Assembly: GCA_022614795.1 (NCBI GenBank)
Contig: JAKEHX010000521.1
Span: forward strand, 1 to 6,526
DNA from: Planctomycetaceae bacterium
GTDB taxonomy: Bacteria > Planctomycetota > Planctomycetia > Pirellulales > Pirellulaceae
DNA length: 6,526 nt
Direction of reading: 5' to 3'
Shown here one piece after another: positions 1 to 6,263 of the stretch. Position 1 is the first letter of the stretch, and every line of letters begins with the position of its first letter. A program made the position numbers and the translations under genes. The notes beneath the pieces are model-generated. The model had not been told where the DNA came from, searched no databases, and saw only the letters and a list, made by a program, of their open reading frames with translations.

Positions 1-1
1 C

Positions 2-517
2 GCCCAGCAGCAATTGGCGCAGGCTGTGGCCGGCGAGCCGGCCGCATCGCAGGCGCTCTATACGCTCGGCAAGATCCAAGTGGCCCTGGCCGGTTCCGCC
101 AGCCAGCCGCCGGCTCAGAGCGCACGCGCGATCGTCTTCTACCAGGCGGCTTTGATGGTCGATGCGCGTAACTACCAGGCGGCCAACGAGCTGGGAGTGC
201 TGTTTGCCCGCGAAGGGCAGCTTACCGAGGCGCGGCGGGCCTTGCTGCACAGCGTCACCATCCAGCCGCATGTCGAAGGCTGGCAAAATCTGGCGACCGT
301 GCATCGCCGGCTGGGCGAGACCGAATTGGCGCAACTGGCCGAGAACGAACGCCAACTGCTCGCCCGCGAGCAGCCCGCGGCGGCGAGAACCCCGGACAAT
401 CGCTTGACCTGGGTCGATCCGCGAACATTCGTCGCCGCTGGTGGCAAGGAACCGGGCCAGGCCGCTCCCGCCGCGCGGACTGCGGCAGCGACATTGAACA
501 ACGGTCAGCTCAGGTGA
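2..517 (+). CDS. TPR-repeat protein, C-terminal part (5' end outside window)
   Basis: The frame is open from position 2 and closes at TGA 515-517, giving 171 visible residues. A TTG at 14 is not convincing as a start because the frame is open upstream and the visible part begins inside helical repeats, so the true start probably lies before the window. One good tetratricopeptide unit is visible at about nt 173-274 (YQAANELGVLFAREGQ, then LTEARRALLHSVTIQP). It is flanked by a weaker preceding unit (ALYTLGKIQVALAG) and a following one (WQNLATVHRRLGETELAQ). The last ~45 residues are low-complexity, Ala/Pro-rich and contain a WVDPRTF motif, which I recall from planctomycete TPR proteins. TPRs are protein-protein scaffolds with no catalytic role. 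The 6-nt spacing to the downstream export gene suggests an accessory or assembly role for it, but the partner cannot be read from the sequence. Localisation is unknown because the N-terminus is missing. Confidence 0.85.
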   Translation, partial: AQQQLAQAVAGEPAASQALYTLGKIQVALAGSASQPPAQSARAIVFYQAALMVDARNYQAANELGVLFAREGQLTEARRALLHSVTIQPHVEGWQNLATVHRRLGETELAQLAENERQLLAREQPAAARTPDNRLTWVDPRTFVAAGGKEPGQAAPAARTAAATLNNGQLR

Positions 518-518
518 T
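512..518 (+). promoter_or_regulatory. Shine-Dalgarno overlapping the upstream stop codon
   Basis: AGGTGAT matches the 3' half of the ideal anti-16S sequence (…GGAGGTGATC) and contains the TGA stop of the TPR gene. It lies 5 nt before the ATG at 524. The overlap of stop and ribosome binding site is the typical layout for translational coupling and supports ATG 524 as the start of the export gene. A GTG-ATG pair at 514-519 is in another frame and leads only to a 60-codon ORF. Confidence 0.6.
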
Positions 519-523
519 GCAAC

Positions 524-1582
524 ATGATCCCAACGTCGGCATTGCGGCGGTACGTTTGGCTGGGCCTCTGGTCGGCGCTCCTCAGCGCCCGTGTCTGCCA
601 CGGACAACCTCTGGAAACCGTCGGGCGGCCTGTCCCCTGGCAGGCATTCGCCCAAGGCGAATACATCGGACCCGCACGCAGCCAGCACGTACCTGAATAC
701 CAGCTCCGCGTCGATGATGAGCTGGAGTTCGTCTATCGATTTACCAGCGAGGAGCTGGGCCGCGAATATCAGCTCGACGTGGGCGATGTCATCCGCGTGG
801 AGTCGGCAATCGACGCCGCCTTGACGCGCGAAGTAACGGTCCAGCCCGACGGCACGATCGATTTGCTCTACCTGGGGCCGGTCCGCGTCGTCCGCCGCAC
901 CGTCAGCGAGACAATCAAGGACCTCAACCAGCGCTATACGAAGTTCTACAAAGTCACCGATATCAACGTTACGCGCGTCAAGACGCAGGCCCGCCTTGAA
1001 GGGCTGCGGGCTGCCGTCGATAGCCGTTCGTTTTCGGGCGGCCAGGCGAGGCGGGTCCGCGTGACGCCTGCGGGTACGCTCTCTCTGCCCGCGATCGGCG
1101 TCGTGCCGGCCCAGGGTTTGACTCTCGACGAGCTGCGCCGCGAAGTCCAGGCCCGCTATCAGGAATCGTTCGCGGGCGTGGAGGTCACCCCGATCCTCGC
1201 ACAGCGTGCCCCGCGATACATCTTTGTCGTTGGCCAGGTTTGTCGCCCGGGCCGCTATGAGCTGCTCGGTCCCACGTCGGCGATGCAGTCGCTTGCGCTG
1301 GCCGGCGGCTGGACCGATGGAGCCGATCTGCGGCAGGTCGCCCTGTTTCGCCGGACCGACGACTGGAGCCTGTTGGCCACGAAGCTTGACATTCGCGGCG
1401 CGCTGGCGGGCCATTGCCCTTCGCCGGCCGATGAAATCTGGCTCCGCGACAGCGACATCGTCGTCGTTCCCAAAACGTCGCACCACGGTTACGGCGACGT
1501 CTGGACCCACCTCTTTGGCCACGGCAGCCGCGACTGCGGGGTCGGTGGGTGTTCGACGATAGCAGGAGTGAGTGGTGAGTAG
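524..1582 (+). CDS. Polysaccharide biosynthesis/export protein (Wza-like, SLBB domain)
   Basis: A 352-residue periplasmic/outer-membrane export protein of the Wza/poly_export family, which forms the channel carrying capsule or exopolysaccharide across the outer membrane. Residues 1-28 form a signal peptide: basic ALRRY, hydrophobic VWLGLWSALL, likely cut after CHG. C25 lacks a proper lipobox (ARVC), so lipidation is doubtful. The YxLxxxD motif that opens the domain occurs twice, at 59-69 and 82-92. Two similar beta units follow, at about 103-152 (VTVQPDGTIDLLYLG) and 177-226 (RVTPAGTLSLPAIGV). An SLBB-type unit spans about 232-277 (IFVVGQVCRPGRYEL, then ALAGGWTDGADL), and the domain ends at DIVVVPK (311-317). 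The usual long C-terminal Wza helix is not obvious. The 36-residue tail instead carries four His (320, 321, 329, 333) and two Cys (338, 343). The last four residues (VSGE) and the TAG stop lie inside an intergenic repeat element, so the native C-terminus may have been replaced. Substrate and partner genes are not visible. Confidence 0.85.
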   Translation: MIPTSALRRYVWLGLWSALLSARVCHGQPLETVGRPVPWQAFAQGEYIGPARSQHVPEYQLRVDDELEFVYRFTSEELGREYQLDVGDVIRVESAIDAALTREVTVQPDGTIDLLYLGPVRVVRRTVSETIKDLNQRYTKFYKVTDINVTRVKTQARLEGLRAAVDSRSFSGGQARRVRVTPAGTLSLPAIGVVPAQGLTLDELRREVQARYQESFAGVEVTPILAQRAPRYIFVVGQVCRPGRYELLGPTSAMQSLALAGGWTDGADLRQVALFRRTDDWSLLATKLDIRGALAGHCPSPADEIWLRDSDIVVVPKTSHHGYGDVWTHLFGHGSRDCGVGGCSTIAGVSGE

Positions 1583-1736
1583 GTGAGTGGTGAGTGGTGA
1601 GTAGGTGAGTGGTGGAGGTCAGCGGACAGTCATCGTCGGTACTAGGTACTTAGTACACCGTACCCAGTACCAAGTACCAAAAACTCAGTAACGGAGACTA
1701 ATCGCCTCACTCACCTACTCACCACTCACCACTCAC
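1566..1736. repeat. Heptad-phased palindromic intergenic element, copy 1
   Basis: About 170 nt built from diverging 7-nt units: GTGAGTG-type on the left, TACTAGG/TACCAAG-type in the middle, CTCACCA-type on the right. The outer arms 1583-1611 and 1708-1736 are perfect reverse complements over 29 nt. Between them lies a second inverted repeat (1638-1656 against 1660-1678), so the whole element can fold into a nested hairpin. A related copy lies at 6320-6526. Both begin with AGGAGTGAGTGGTGAG and share an ungapped 83-nt core (1633-1715 against 6422-6504, 72 of 83 identical by hand count). The left arm overlaps the 3' end of the export gene and carries stop codons in all three forward frames. By reverse complementarity the right arm does the same for the other strand. 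Position suggests it could end or stabilise the upstream transcript. No transposase or clear target-site duplication was seen. I do not recognise a named family. Confidence 0.9.
1638..1678. repeat. Inner GTAC-rich inverted repeat of copy 1
   Basis: The 19-nt arms 1638-1656 and 1660-1678 pair at 16 of 19 positions around a 3-nt loop. Each arm contains three GTAC/TAC steps spaced by 7 nt, so the stem itself follows the heptad phase. It lies in the centre of the 29-bp outer stem and could act as a transcript-end hairpin for the TPR/export operon. There is no U-tract behind it, so it does not look like a standard intrinsic terminator. Confidence 0.7.
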
Positions 1737-1900
1737 GCGAAGCCGTCGATCTTGCGATGATTTTCCCGAATCGCTAAAGTCCCCGCGCACGCTCGCCGAT
1801 ACTGATCCGTTTGCCGCGCGGTGAAACTGGCATCGACCGCGACGTTCGCCGTGCGCGCGGGAAAATTCGAGAAAATTTCCGCTCCGGCCGCAAAGTGCTC

Positions 1901-1930
1901 TTGACCCTGTCTGGGCGTCGCGGGTAATTA
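1901..1930 (+). promoter_or_regulatory. Candidate promoter for the secretin gene
   Basis: TTGACC (1901-1906) is a good -35 match. An 18-nt gap leads to TAATTA (1925-1930), a poor -10 match. An AT-rich block about 20 nt upstream (1860-1878) is unusual in this GC-rich surrounding and might aid promoter recognition. The implied transcript would have a leader of roughly 220 nt. This is a weak call because the -10 box matches poorly. Confidence 0.3.
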
Positions 1931-1933
1931 CCC
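1922..1933. promoter_or_regulatory. Perfect 12-bp palindrome, possible operator
   Basis: GGGTAATTACCC is its own reverse complement and sits at the place of the candidate -10 box. A bound dimeric regulator here would block that promoter. Only symmetry and position support this; no regulator is encoded nearby and no matching second site was found in the window. Confidence 0.3.
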
Positions 1934-2026
1934 CGCTCTCATCTACCGCCGAGTCTTGGCTGGGTAACCATGCGCAAGACGCGCGCCTCGTTCGCGGCAG
2001 CGGAACGACGCACGCCAGGCCTGATC

Positions 2027-2047
2027 GCCGGGGTACATCGCCCCGGC
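2027..2047 (+). other. Small GC hairpin in the secretin 5' leader
   Basis: GCCGGGG (2027-2033) pairs perfectly with CCCCGGC (2041-2047) around a 7-nt loop. It would lie in the 5' UTR, about 110 nt before the start codon. In DNA this rich in G and C a 7-bp stem can occur by chance, so a regulatory role is only a possibility. Confidence 0.25.
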
Positions 2048-2144
2048 CAAGGCCCGCGCGTCGCATCAGCCCGGACCGGACGCACACCAGGAATCAGGGT
2101 CGATTGCCACGGGGCGCGTCCGCGCCTGAGGAACATTTCGTTAC

Positions 2145-2149
2145 AGGAG
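2145..2149 (+). promoter_or_regulatory. Shine-Dalgarno deciding the TTG start of the secretin
   Basis: AGGAG lies 7 nt before TTG 2157. The reading frame is closed upstream by TGA at 2127-2129, and no ATG or GTG occurs in frame between that stop and 2157. The first downstream ATG (2271) would remove the signal peptide. TTG is therefore the best-supported start. Confidence 0.8.
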
Positions 2150-2156
2150 ATTCGCT

Positions 2157-5100
2157 TTGAAAGCGAGCGTGCAACTCTTGACCGGATGCGTCGCCCTGGG
2201 GCTGACGCTTCCTGCGACCTTGTGCCAGGCCGCTCTGCCCGAGGCCCACGCCTGGGCGACTGCCGCCGTCATGGCGGGACAATTCGGCGGCGCAACCGAC
2301 AGCCGCCGTCAGGCCGACGACTTGCTCCGTCAGGCCCGCAAAGCGATCAAAGAGGGCGATCTGGCCGCGGCGGATGGGTTCATCGCGCAGGCCGACAAGC
2401 TGGGCGTGAAATACGATCCGCTGACGGCGCGATTCGTCGATACTCCCGAAAAACTACGCAAGCTGTTGGACGAGGCCAAGAGCCGCGGCCCCGCCGCCGG
2501 CCCGCAGCTCCCCAGCTCGCGGTTCCCCTCGCTCCTGCAAGTTCCCGGCACAAGGCAGCAGGCCGCCGGGCCGCCGGTTGATCCATTCAACGCCGTCCAG
2601 CGGACCGGGAATGTGGTCGAGCAGCTTACGGAAGACGGAAAATCGAAGGCCCAAAGCCTGATGAAGGATGCCCGCGCCGCCCTGGCCGCGGGCGACAAGC
2701 TCGCCGCTTTGGCCGCCTGGCAAAAAGCCGCCGCGATTCCGGCGCAGTACGGACCGAACGAAGACGCTCCCGGCAAGATGGTCTTCGACCTTCAGCGGGC
2801 CGGCATCGATCCGAGCCAGCTCCATCCGGCGGCTGGGCCGGCTTCGCCCTACCAGCTCAAGCCGAGCGAGATTCCCACGGACGATTCGCTGCCATCACTG
2901 GGCGGCTCGCCGTATGCTCCGCCGGCTGCGATCGCACCGCAGAACGTGAGCCCTTATGAGCTGCCCGCCGAAAGCAATCCGCTGGCGGCCAGCCCGAATC
3001 AGAGCATCTACGCCCCGCCCGCGGAGTCGGTTTATGCTCCGCAGGGACCGCCCGCCGAGGCGGGCATCCCTGCTGCGCAAGGCCAGATTGAGCAGGGCCA
3101 GATTGAGCAGGGCCAGGTTCAGCCGGGCCAAGAACAGGGCAGGTTCGAAGAGCCCCGCCGGTTGCCGACGGGCGACGTGGCCAAGAAGGGCGAAGTCGGT
3201 CGATTGTTGGCCCAGGCCCGCGCGGCCTTGGACAGCGGCGACTTGCCGGCCGCTCGGACGATGGCCCAGCAGGCCCTGGACATGAATGTGCCCGACGAAG
3301 CCTTCGACCAGGGCGAAACCCGCCCGTGGCAGGTGATGCTGGAAGTCGAAAAGATCGCTCGCCGCCGCGAAGGGGTGGTGCTCGCCAGCGGCGGCGGCCA
3401 ATCGCCCGCCGAGCCGCGATACCCCGTCGCCCAGGGCGTCTATAACCCGGCTGCGGACAACTCGCAGCTCGTGCAGGCCAGCTCGTCGCAGGTCCGTGGT
3501 GCCCCGGCCACCGAAGGTGCACCCAGCCCCGGCGTGCGGCTGTATGACGAAGGGCTGAGGGCCCTGGAGTCGCAGGACCGCGAGGCGGCCCTGGCGAAGT
3601 TCCAGGAAGCGTGGAAATTCCAGGACCAGCTCGATCCGGCGATCCGCCAGCAGCTCAAGGACAAGCTGACCTTCCTCCGTGCGGCGACGGCCCAGCCGGC
3701 GCCGGCCCTTGGGGCGCCTCCTTCGCCGCTGGAACAGGTCAACTCGCAGCAGGAAGTGGTCCGGCAGAAGCTCTATCGCGAAATCCTCGCGGAAGAGCGA
3801 TCGGCCAAGGACCTGGCCCAGCGTGATCCGCGCGGGGCGCTGGCGAACCTGACGAAGCTCCGCGATCGCGTCAGCGGCGCCGAAGTCGATCCGGCCTCGA
3901 AAAAGCAGCTCCTGACAATCGTCGATCGCATGGTCAACGAACTGTCGAGCTACATCGAGCAGAATAAGTCCACGATCGAAGCCGACGAGCGGAACAACGC
4001 GGTCCGGGCCGACGTGGTCCGCGGCCAGGAACTCTCGATCGAAACCCAGAACAAGCTGGCCGAGATGGTCGAGAAGTTCAACGTGCTGATGGACGAGCGG
4101 CGGTTCCCTGAGGCGGAGATCATCGCCCGCCAGGCCCGCGACCTCGATCCGCGAAATCCGGTGGTCGTCAACATGTTCGAGAAGTCGCGCCTGGCGATCA
4201 GCATCGCCGATCAGGAATCGAGTCGCGAACGCAAAGAGCGTGCGTTTGTCAAAGGACTTGGTGAAGTGGACGCTGCAGCGGAAATGAACGTCGGCGACGC
4301 CAATCCGCTCGTGTTCGACGCCAAGCGGTGGGGCGACCTGACCAAGCTCCGCAAGGGGATCTTGGGCGAAGGCCGCGTCCTCACGCCGGCCGAACAGGAA
4401 ATCCAAAAATCCCTCGGCAAGCTGGTGGAAGCCAGGTTCATCGAGCGGCCTCTGGGCGAAGTGCTCGACACGCTGAGCAAGATGGTCGGGGTCAATATTC
4501 ACCTCGATCCGCAGGGCCTGGCGGCCGAAGGGCTGACCACCGATGAGCCGGTCACGCTGAACCTGGCCCAGCCGATCTCGCTCCGCAGCGTGCTGAGCCT
4601 GTTGCTGGAGAAAAAAGGCCTGAGCTACATCATCCAGCACGAAGTGCTGCTGATCACCAGCAGCCAGACGCGCGACCGGAACACGCACCACCAGGTCTAT
4701 TATGTCGCCGACCTGGTGATGCCGATTCCGAACTTCGTACCGGGCTACAACGTCGGTTTGCCGGCGGCCCTGCGCGAAAGCCTCAACTCGTTGGGTTATG
4801 GCGGCACGGCCCGCCCGATGTTCAGCGGCCCGTTGACCATCGCCCAGAACGAGGAGCAGAAGGTGCAAACCGGCGCGGTGTCCAGTTCGTACCTCGCTCA
4901 GATGGCGGCTGCACCGGGCATGCAGAACACAGCCGGCATCCGGATGCCCAACATGGGCAACTTCGCTCCCGGCGGTCCTGGCGGCCCTGGCGGCATGGGC
5001 GGCGGCGTGCAGGCCGACTTCGATTCGCTGATCGAGCTGATTACCACCACCATCGCCCCGGAAAGCTGGGTTGATGTGGGCGGCCCCGGCTCGATCAAGG

Positions 5101-6215
5101 AGTTTGCCACGAACCTGAGCCTGGTCGTCAGCCAGACGCAGGACGTGCACGAGCAGATCGCCGACCTCCTCCAGCAGCTCCGCCGCCTGCAAGACTTGCA
5201 GGTGACAATCGAGGTCCGGTTCATCACGCTCTCCGATCGGTTCTTCGAGCGCATCGGCGTCGATTTCGACTTCCGGATCGACGACAACACGCATCTTAAT
5301 AACCAGATCGACAGATTGCCGGCCGGTGGCGGGACGGCCATTTCGGTCCCGGGGCCGCAGTCTGGCACGTTCTTCGACGATGACAACTACAGCATCGGCA
5401 TCGGTTGGACGGCGGCTGGTCCGACGGCTGACCTCGACATCGCATTCGACCAGAACACGTTTGCCTCGACGACCCCGCAGTTCGGCAACTTCGATGCCAA
5501 CGCGGGCGCTCAGTTCGGCTTTGCCATCCTGAGCGACATCGAGGCGTTCTTCCTGCTCCAAGCCGCCCAAGGGGACGACCGGACGAACATCCTCCAGGCC
5601 CCCAAGGTCACGCTGTTCAACGGCCAGTCGGCCAACGTGAACGACCAGGTGACGCGGCCCTTCGTGACCAGCGTCATTCCGGTGGTCGGCGACTTCGCCG
5701 CCGCCTATCAGCCGGTGATCGTCGTGCTCAATGAGGGGACCGCCCTCAACGTGCAGGCGGTGGTGTCGGCCGACCGGCGGTTCGTCCGCCTGACGCTGGT
5801 GCCGTTCTTCAGCCAGATCGGCGACGTCGATACGTTCACGTTCGACGGCAAGACGACGACCGACAGCGGCACGGTGGTGCAGGACCCGTCGGATCCTGAC
5901 AACACGGTCACCAATGGCCGGTCGCAGACGGTCGAAGGGACGACGGTCCAGTTGCCGACGTTCGCATTCACCAGCGTCACCACCACGGTCAGCGTGCCCG
6001 ACGGCGGCACGGTGCTCCTGGGCGGCGTCAAACGACTGCGTGAAGGGCGGAACGAACGGGGCATTCCGCTCCTGGGGAAGCTGCCGTACCTCAGCCGCCT
6101 CTTCCGCAACGTGGGCATCGGCCGCGATGCCCAGAGCCTGATGATGATGGTGACGCCGCGGATCATTATTCAGGAAGAAGAAGAGGAGAAGCTGGGGATC
6201 GAGATCGAACAATAA
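2157..6215 (+). CDS. Large secretin-family outer-membrane channel with N-terminal helical repeats
   Basis: A 1352-residue secretin (type II/III secretion, PilQ/GspD superfamily), a multimeric outer-membrane gate; classical members are roughly 400-800 residues. Residues 1-25 form a signal peptide (MKASVQLLTG, hydrophobic core, cut near CQA). Four degenerate helical units of the type L-x-x-ARxAlxxGDlxAA begin near 54, 166, 348 and 460, and a TPR-like unit lies near 639-668 (FNVLMDERRFPEAEIIARQA). A Pro/Tyr-rich linker with YAPP motifs and a QGQIE tandem lies at about 245-330. An STN/N0-like domain spans about 756-835 (VEARFIERPLGEVLDTLSKM), followed by a linker with a Gly-rich stretch (939-950). 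An N-type domain runs from about 955, and the secretin barrel from about 1016 (VTIEVRF) to MVTPRIII (1331-1338). The barrel includes ILQAPKVTLFNGQ (1145 on), VPDGGTVLLGG (1280-1290) and GIPLLGKLPYLSRLF, which fits the GspD-type signature. The tail is acidic (EEEEE). The gene is intact, starts with TTG, and has its own likely promoter and terminator. No ATPase, pilin or platform gene is visible, so substrate and system type remain open. Confidence 0.93.
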   Translation: MKASVQLLTGCVALGLTLPATLCQAALPEAHAWATAAVMAGQFGGATDSRRQADDLLRQARKAIKEGDLAAADGFIAQADKLGVKYDPLTARFVDTPEKLRKLLDEAKSRGPAAGPQLPSSRFPSLLQVPGTRQQAAGPPVDPFNAVQRTGNVVEQLTEDGKSKAQSLMKDARAALAAGDKLAALAAWQKAAAIPAQYGPNEDAPGKMVFDLQRAGIDPSQLHPAAGPASPYQLKPSEIPTDDSLPSLGGSPYAPPAAIAPQNVSPYELPAESNPLAASPNQSIYAPPAESVYAPQGPPAEAGIPAAQGQIEQGQIEQGQVQPGQEQGRFEEPRRLPTGDVAKKGEVGRLLAQARAALDSGDLPAARTMAQQALDMNVPDEAFDQGETRPWQVMLEVEKIARRREGVVLASGGGQSPAEPRYPVAQGVYNPAADNSQLVQASSSQVRGAPATEGAPSPGVRLYDEGLRALESQDREAALAKFQEAWKFQDQLDPAIRQQLKDKLTFLRAATAQPAPALGAPPSPLEQVNSQQEVVRQKLYREILAEERSAKDLAQRDPRGALANLTKLRDRVSGAEVDPASKKQLLTIVDRMVNELSSYIEQNKSTIEADERNNAVRADVVRGQELSIETQNKLAEMVEKFNVLMDERRFPEAEIIARQARDLDPRNPVVVNMFEKSRLAISIADQESSRERKERAFVKGLGEVDAAAEMNVGDANPLVFDAKRWGDLTKLRKGILGEGRVLTPAEQEIQKSLGKLVEARFIERPLGEVLDTLSKMVGVNIHLDPQGLAAEGLTTDEPVTLNLAQPISLRSVLSLLLEKKGLSYIIQHEVLLITSSQTRDRNTHHQVYYVADLVMPIPNFVPGYNVGLPAALRESLNSLGYGGTARPMFSGPLTIAQNEEQKVQTGAVSSSYLAQMAAAPGMQNTAGIRMPNMGNFAPGGPGGPGGMGGGVQADFDSLIELITTTIAPESWVDVGGPGSIKEFATNLSLVVSQTQDVHEQIADLLQQLRRLQDLQVTIEVRFITLSDRFFERIGVDFDFRIDDNTHLNNQIDRLPAGGGTAISVPGPQSGTFFDDDNYSIGIGWTAAGPTADLDIAFDQNTFASTTPQFGNFDANAGAQFGFAILSDIEAFFLLQAAQGDDRTNILQAPKVTLFNGQSANVNDQVTRPFVTSVIPVVGDFAAAYQPVIVVLNEGTALNVQAVVSADRRFVRLTLVPFFSQIGDVDTFTFDGKTTTDSGTVVQDPSDPDNTVTNGRSQTVEGTTVQLPTFAFTSVTTTVSVPDGGTVLLGGVKRLREGRNERGIPLLGKLPYLSRLFRNVGIGRDAQSLMMMVTPRIIIQEEEEEKLGIEIEQ
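3081..3140 (+). repeat. 15-bp in-frame tandem repeat (QGQIE) in the secretin linker
   Basis: Two identical 15-nt units, GGCCAGATTGAGCAG at 3081-3095 and 3096-3110, are followed by two decayed units (3111-3125, 3126-3140). They encode GQIEQ, GQIEQ, GQVQP, GQEQG. The unit is a multiple of three, so copy changes keep the frame. It lies in a disordered-looking Pro/Gln-rich linker between the second and third helical units, where length variation would be tolerated. Identity of the first two units suggests recent duplication. Confidence 0.85.
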
Positions 6216-6220
6216 TCGTA

Positions 6221-6241
6221 GGACAAGCGTCCCGCTTGTCC
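6221..6241. repeat. GGACAAGC palindrome just after the secretin stop
   Basis: GGACAAGC (6221-6228) and GCTTGTCC (6234-6241) form a perfect 8-bp stem around GTCCC, 5 nt after the stop codon. I recall similar GGACAAGCGTCCCGCTTGTCC-like palindromes as recurrent intergenic words in planctomycete genomes, but I could not check this. It could be a repeated element or a first transcript-end hairpin. No U-tract follows. Confidence 0.6.
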
Positions 6242-6263
6242 CGCATGAACCAGACTTCCTAGA

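Larger units (their letters stand above)
1737..2156 (+). other. 420-nt non-coding leader upstream of the secretin gene
   Basis: No convincing gene was found here. An ATG at 1970 opens a frame that runs far into the secretin gene with Arg-rich, non-protein-like composition. A reverse-strand frame (1719-2087) ends in the repeat and resembles no family I know. The stretch is GC-rich but contains an AT-rich near-palindrome at about 1859-1880 (GGAAAATT, CGAG, AAAATTTCC). It also holds a possible sigma-70-like promoter at 1901-1930, a perfect 12-bp palindrome at 1922-1933 and a 7-bp hairpin at 2027-2047. It likely contains the secretin promoter and a 5' UTR of up to about 220 nt, which leaves room for control at the RNA level. 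No known riboswitch fold was recognised. Confidence 0.6.

Noticed and set aside
14..16. TTG at 14 as a true start of the TPR gene
   Set aside because: The frame is open to the window edge, no ribosome binding site can be judged in 13 nt, and the sequence begins within a helical repeat region.
596..607. Lipoprotein cleavage site at C25 of the export protein
   Set aside because: The residues before the Cys are ARV, and the -1 position is Val rather than Gly, Ala or Ser. A normal signal peptidase I site after CHG fits better.
1566..1736. CRISPR array
   Set aside because: The repeated units are only 7 nt, are contiguous without unique spacers, and reverse orientation in the middle; no cas gene is present.
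1566..1736. Insertion sequence or MITE with terminal inverted repeats
   Set aside because: The 29-bp arms look like terminal inverted repeats, but the arms are themselves simple heptad repeats, no target-site duplication is evident, and no transposase lies in the window. Non-autonomous mobility is not excluded, only unsupported.
1719..2087. A 122-codon - strand frame in the intergenic region
   Set aside because: It ends inside the right arm of the repeat, has Arg/Ser-rich composition and no recognisable domain or signal sequence.
1970..2581. A 203-codon + strand frame starting in the leader
   Set aside because: It overlaps the secretin gene by more than 400 nt in another frame, is Arg/Pro-rich without motifs, and has no good ribosome binding site before its ATG.
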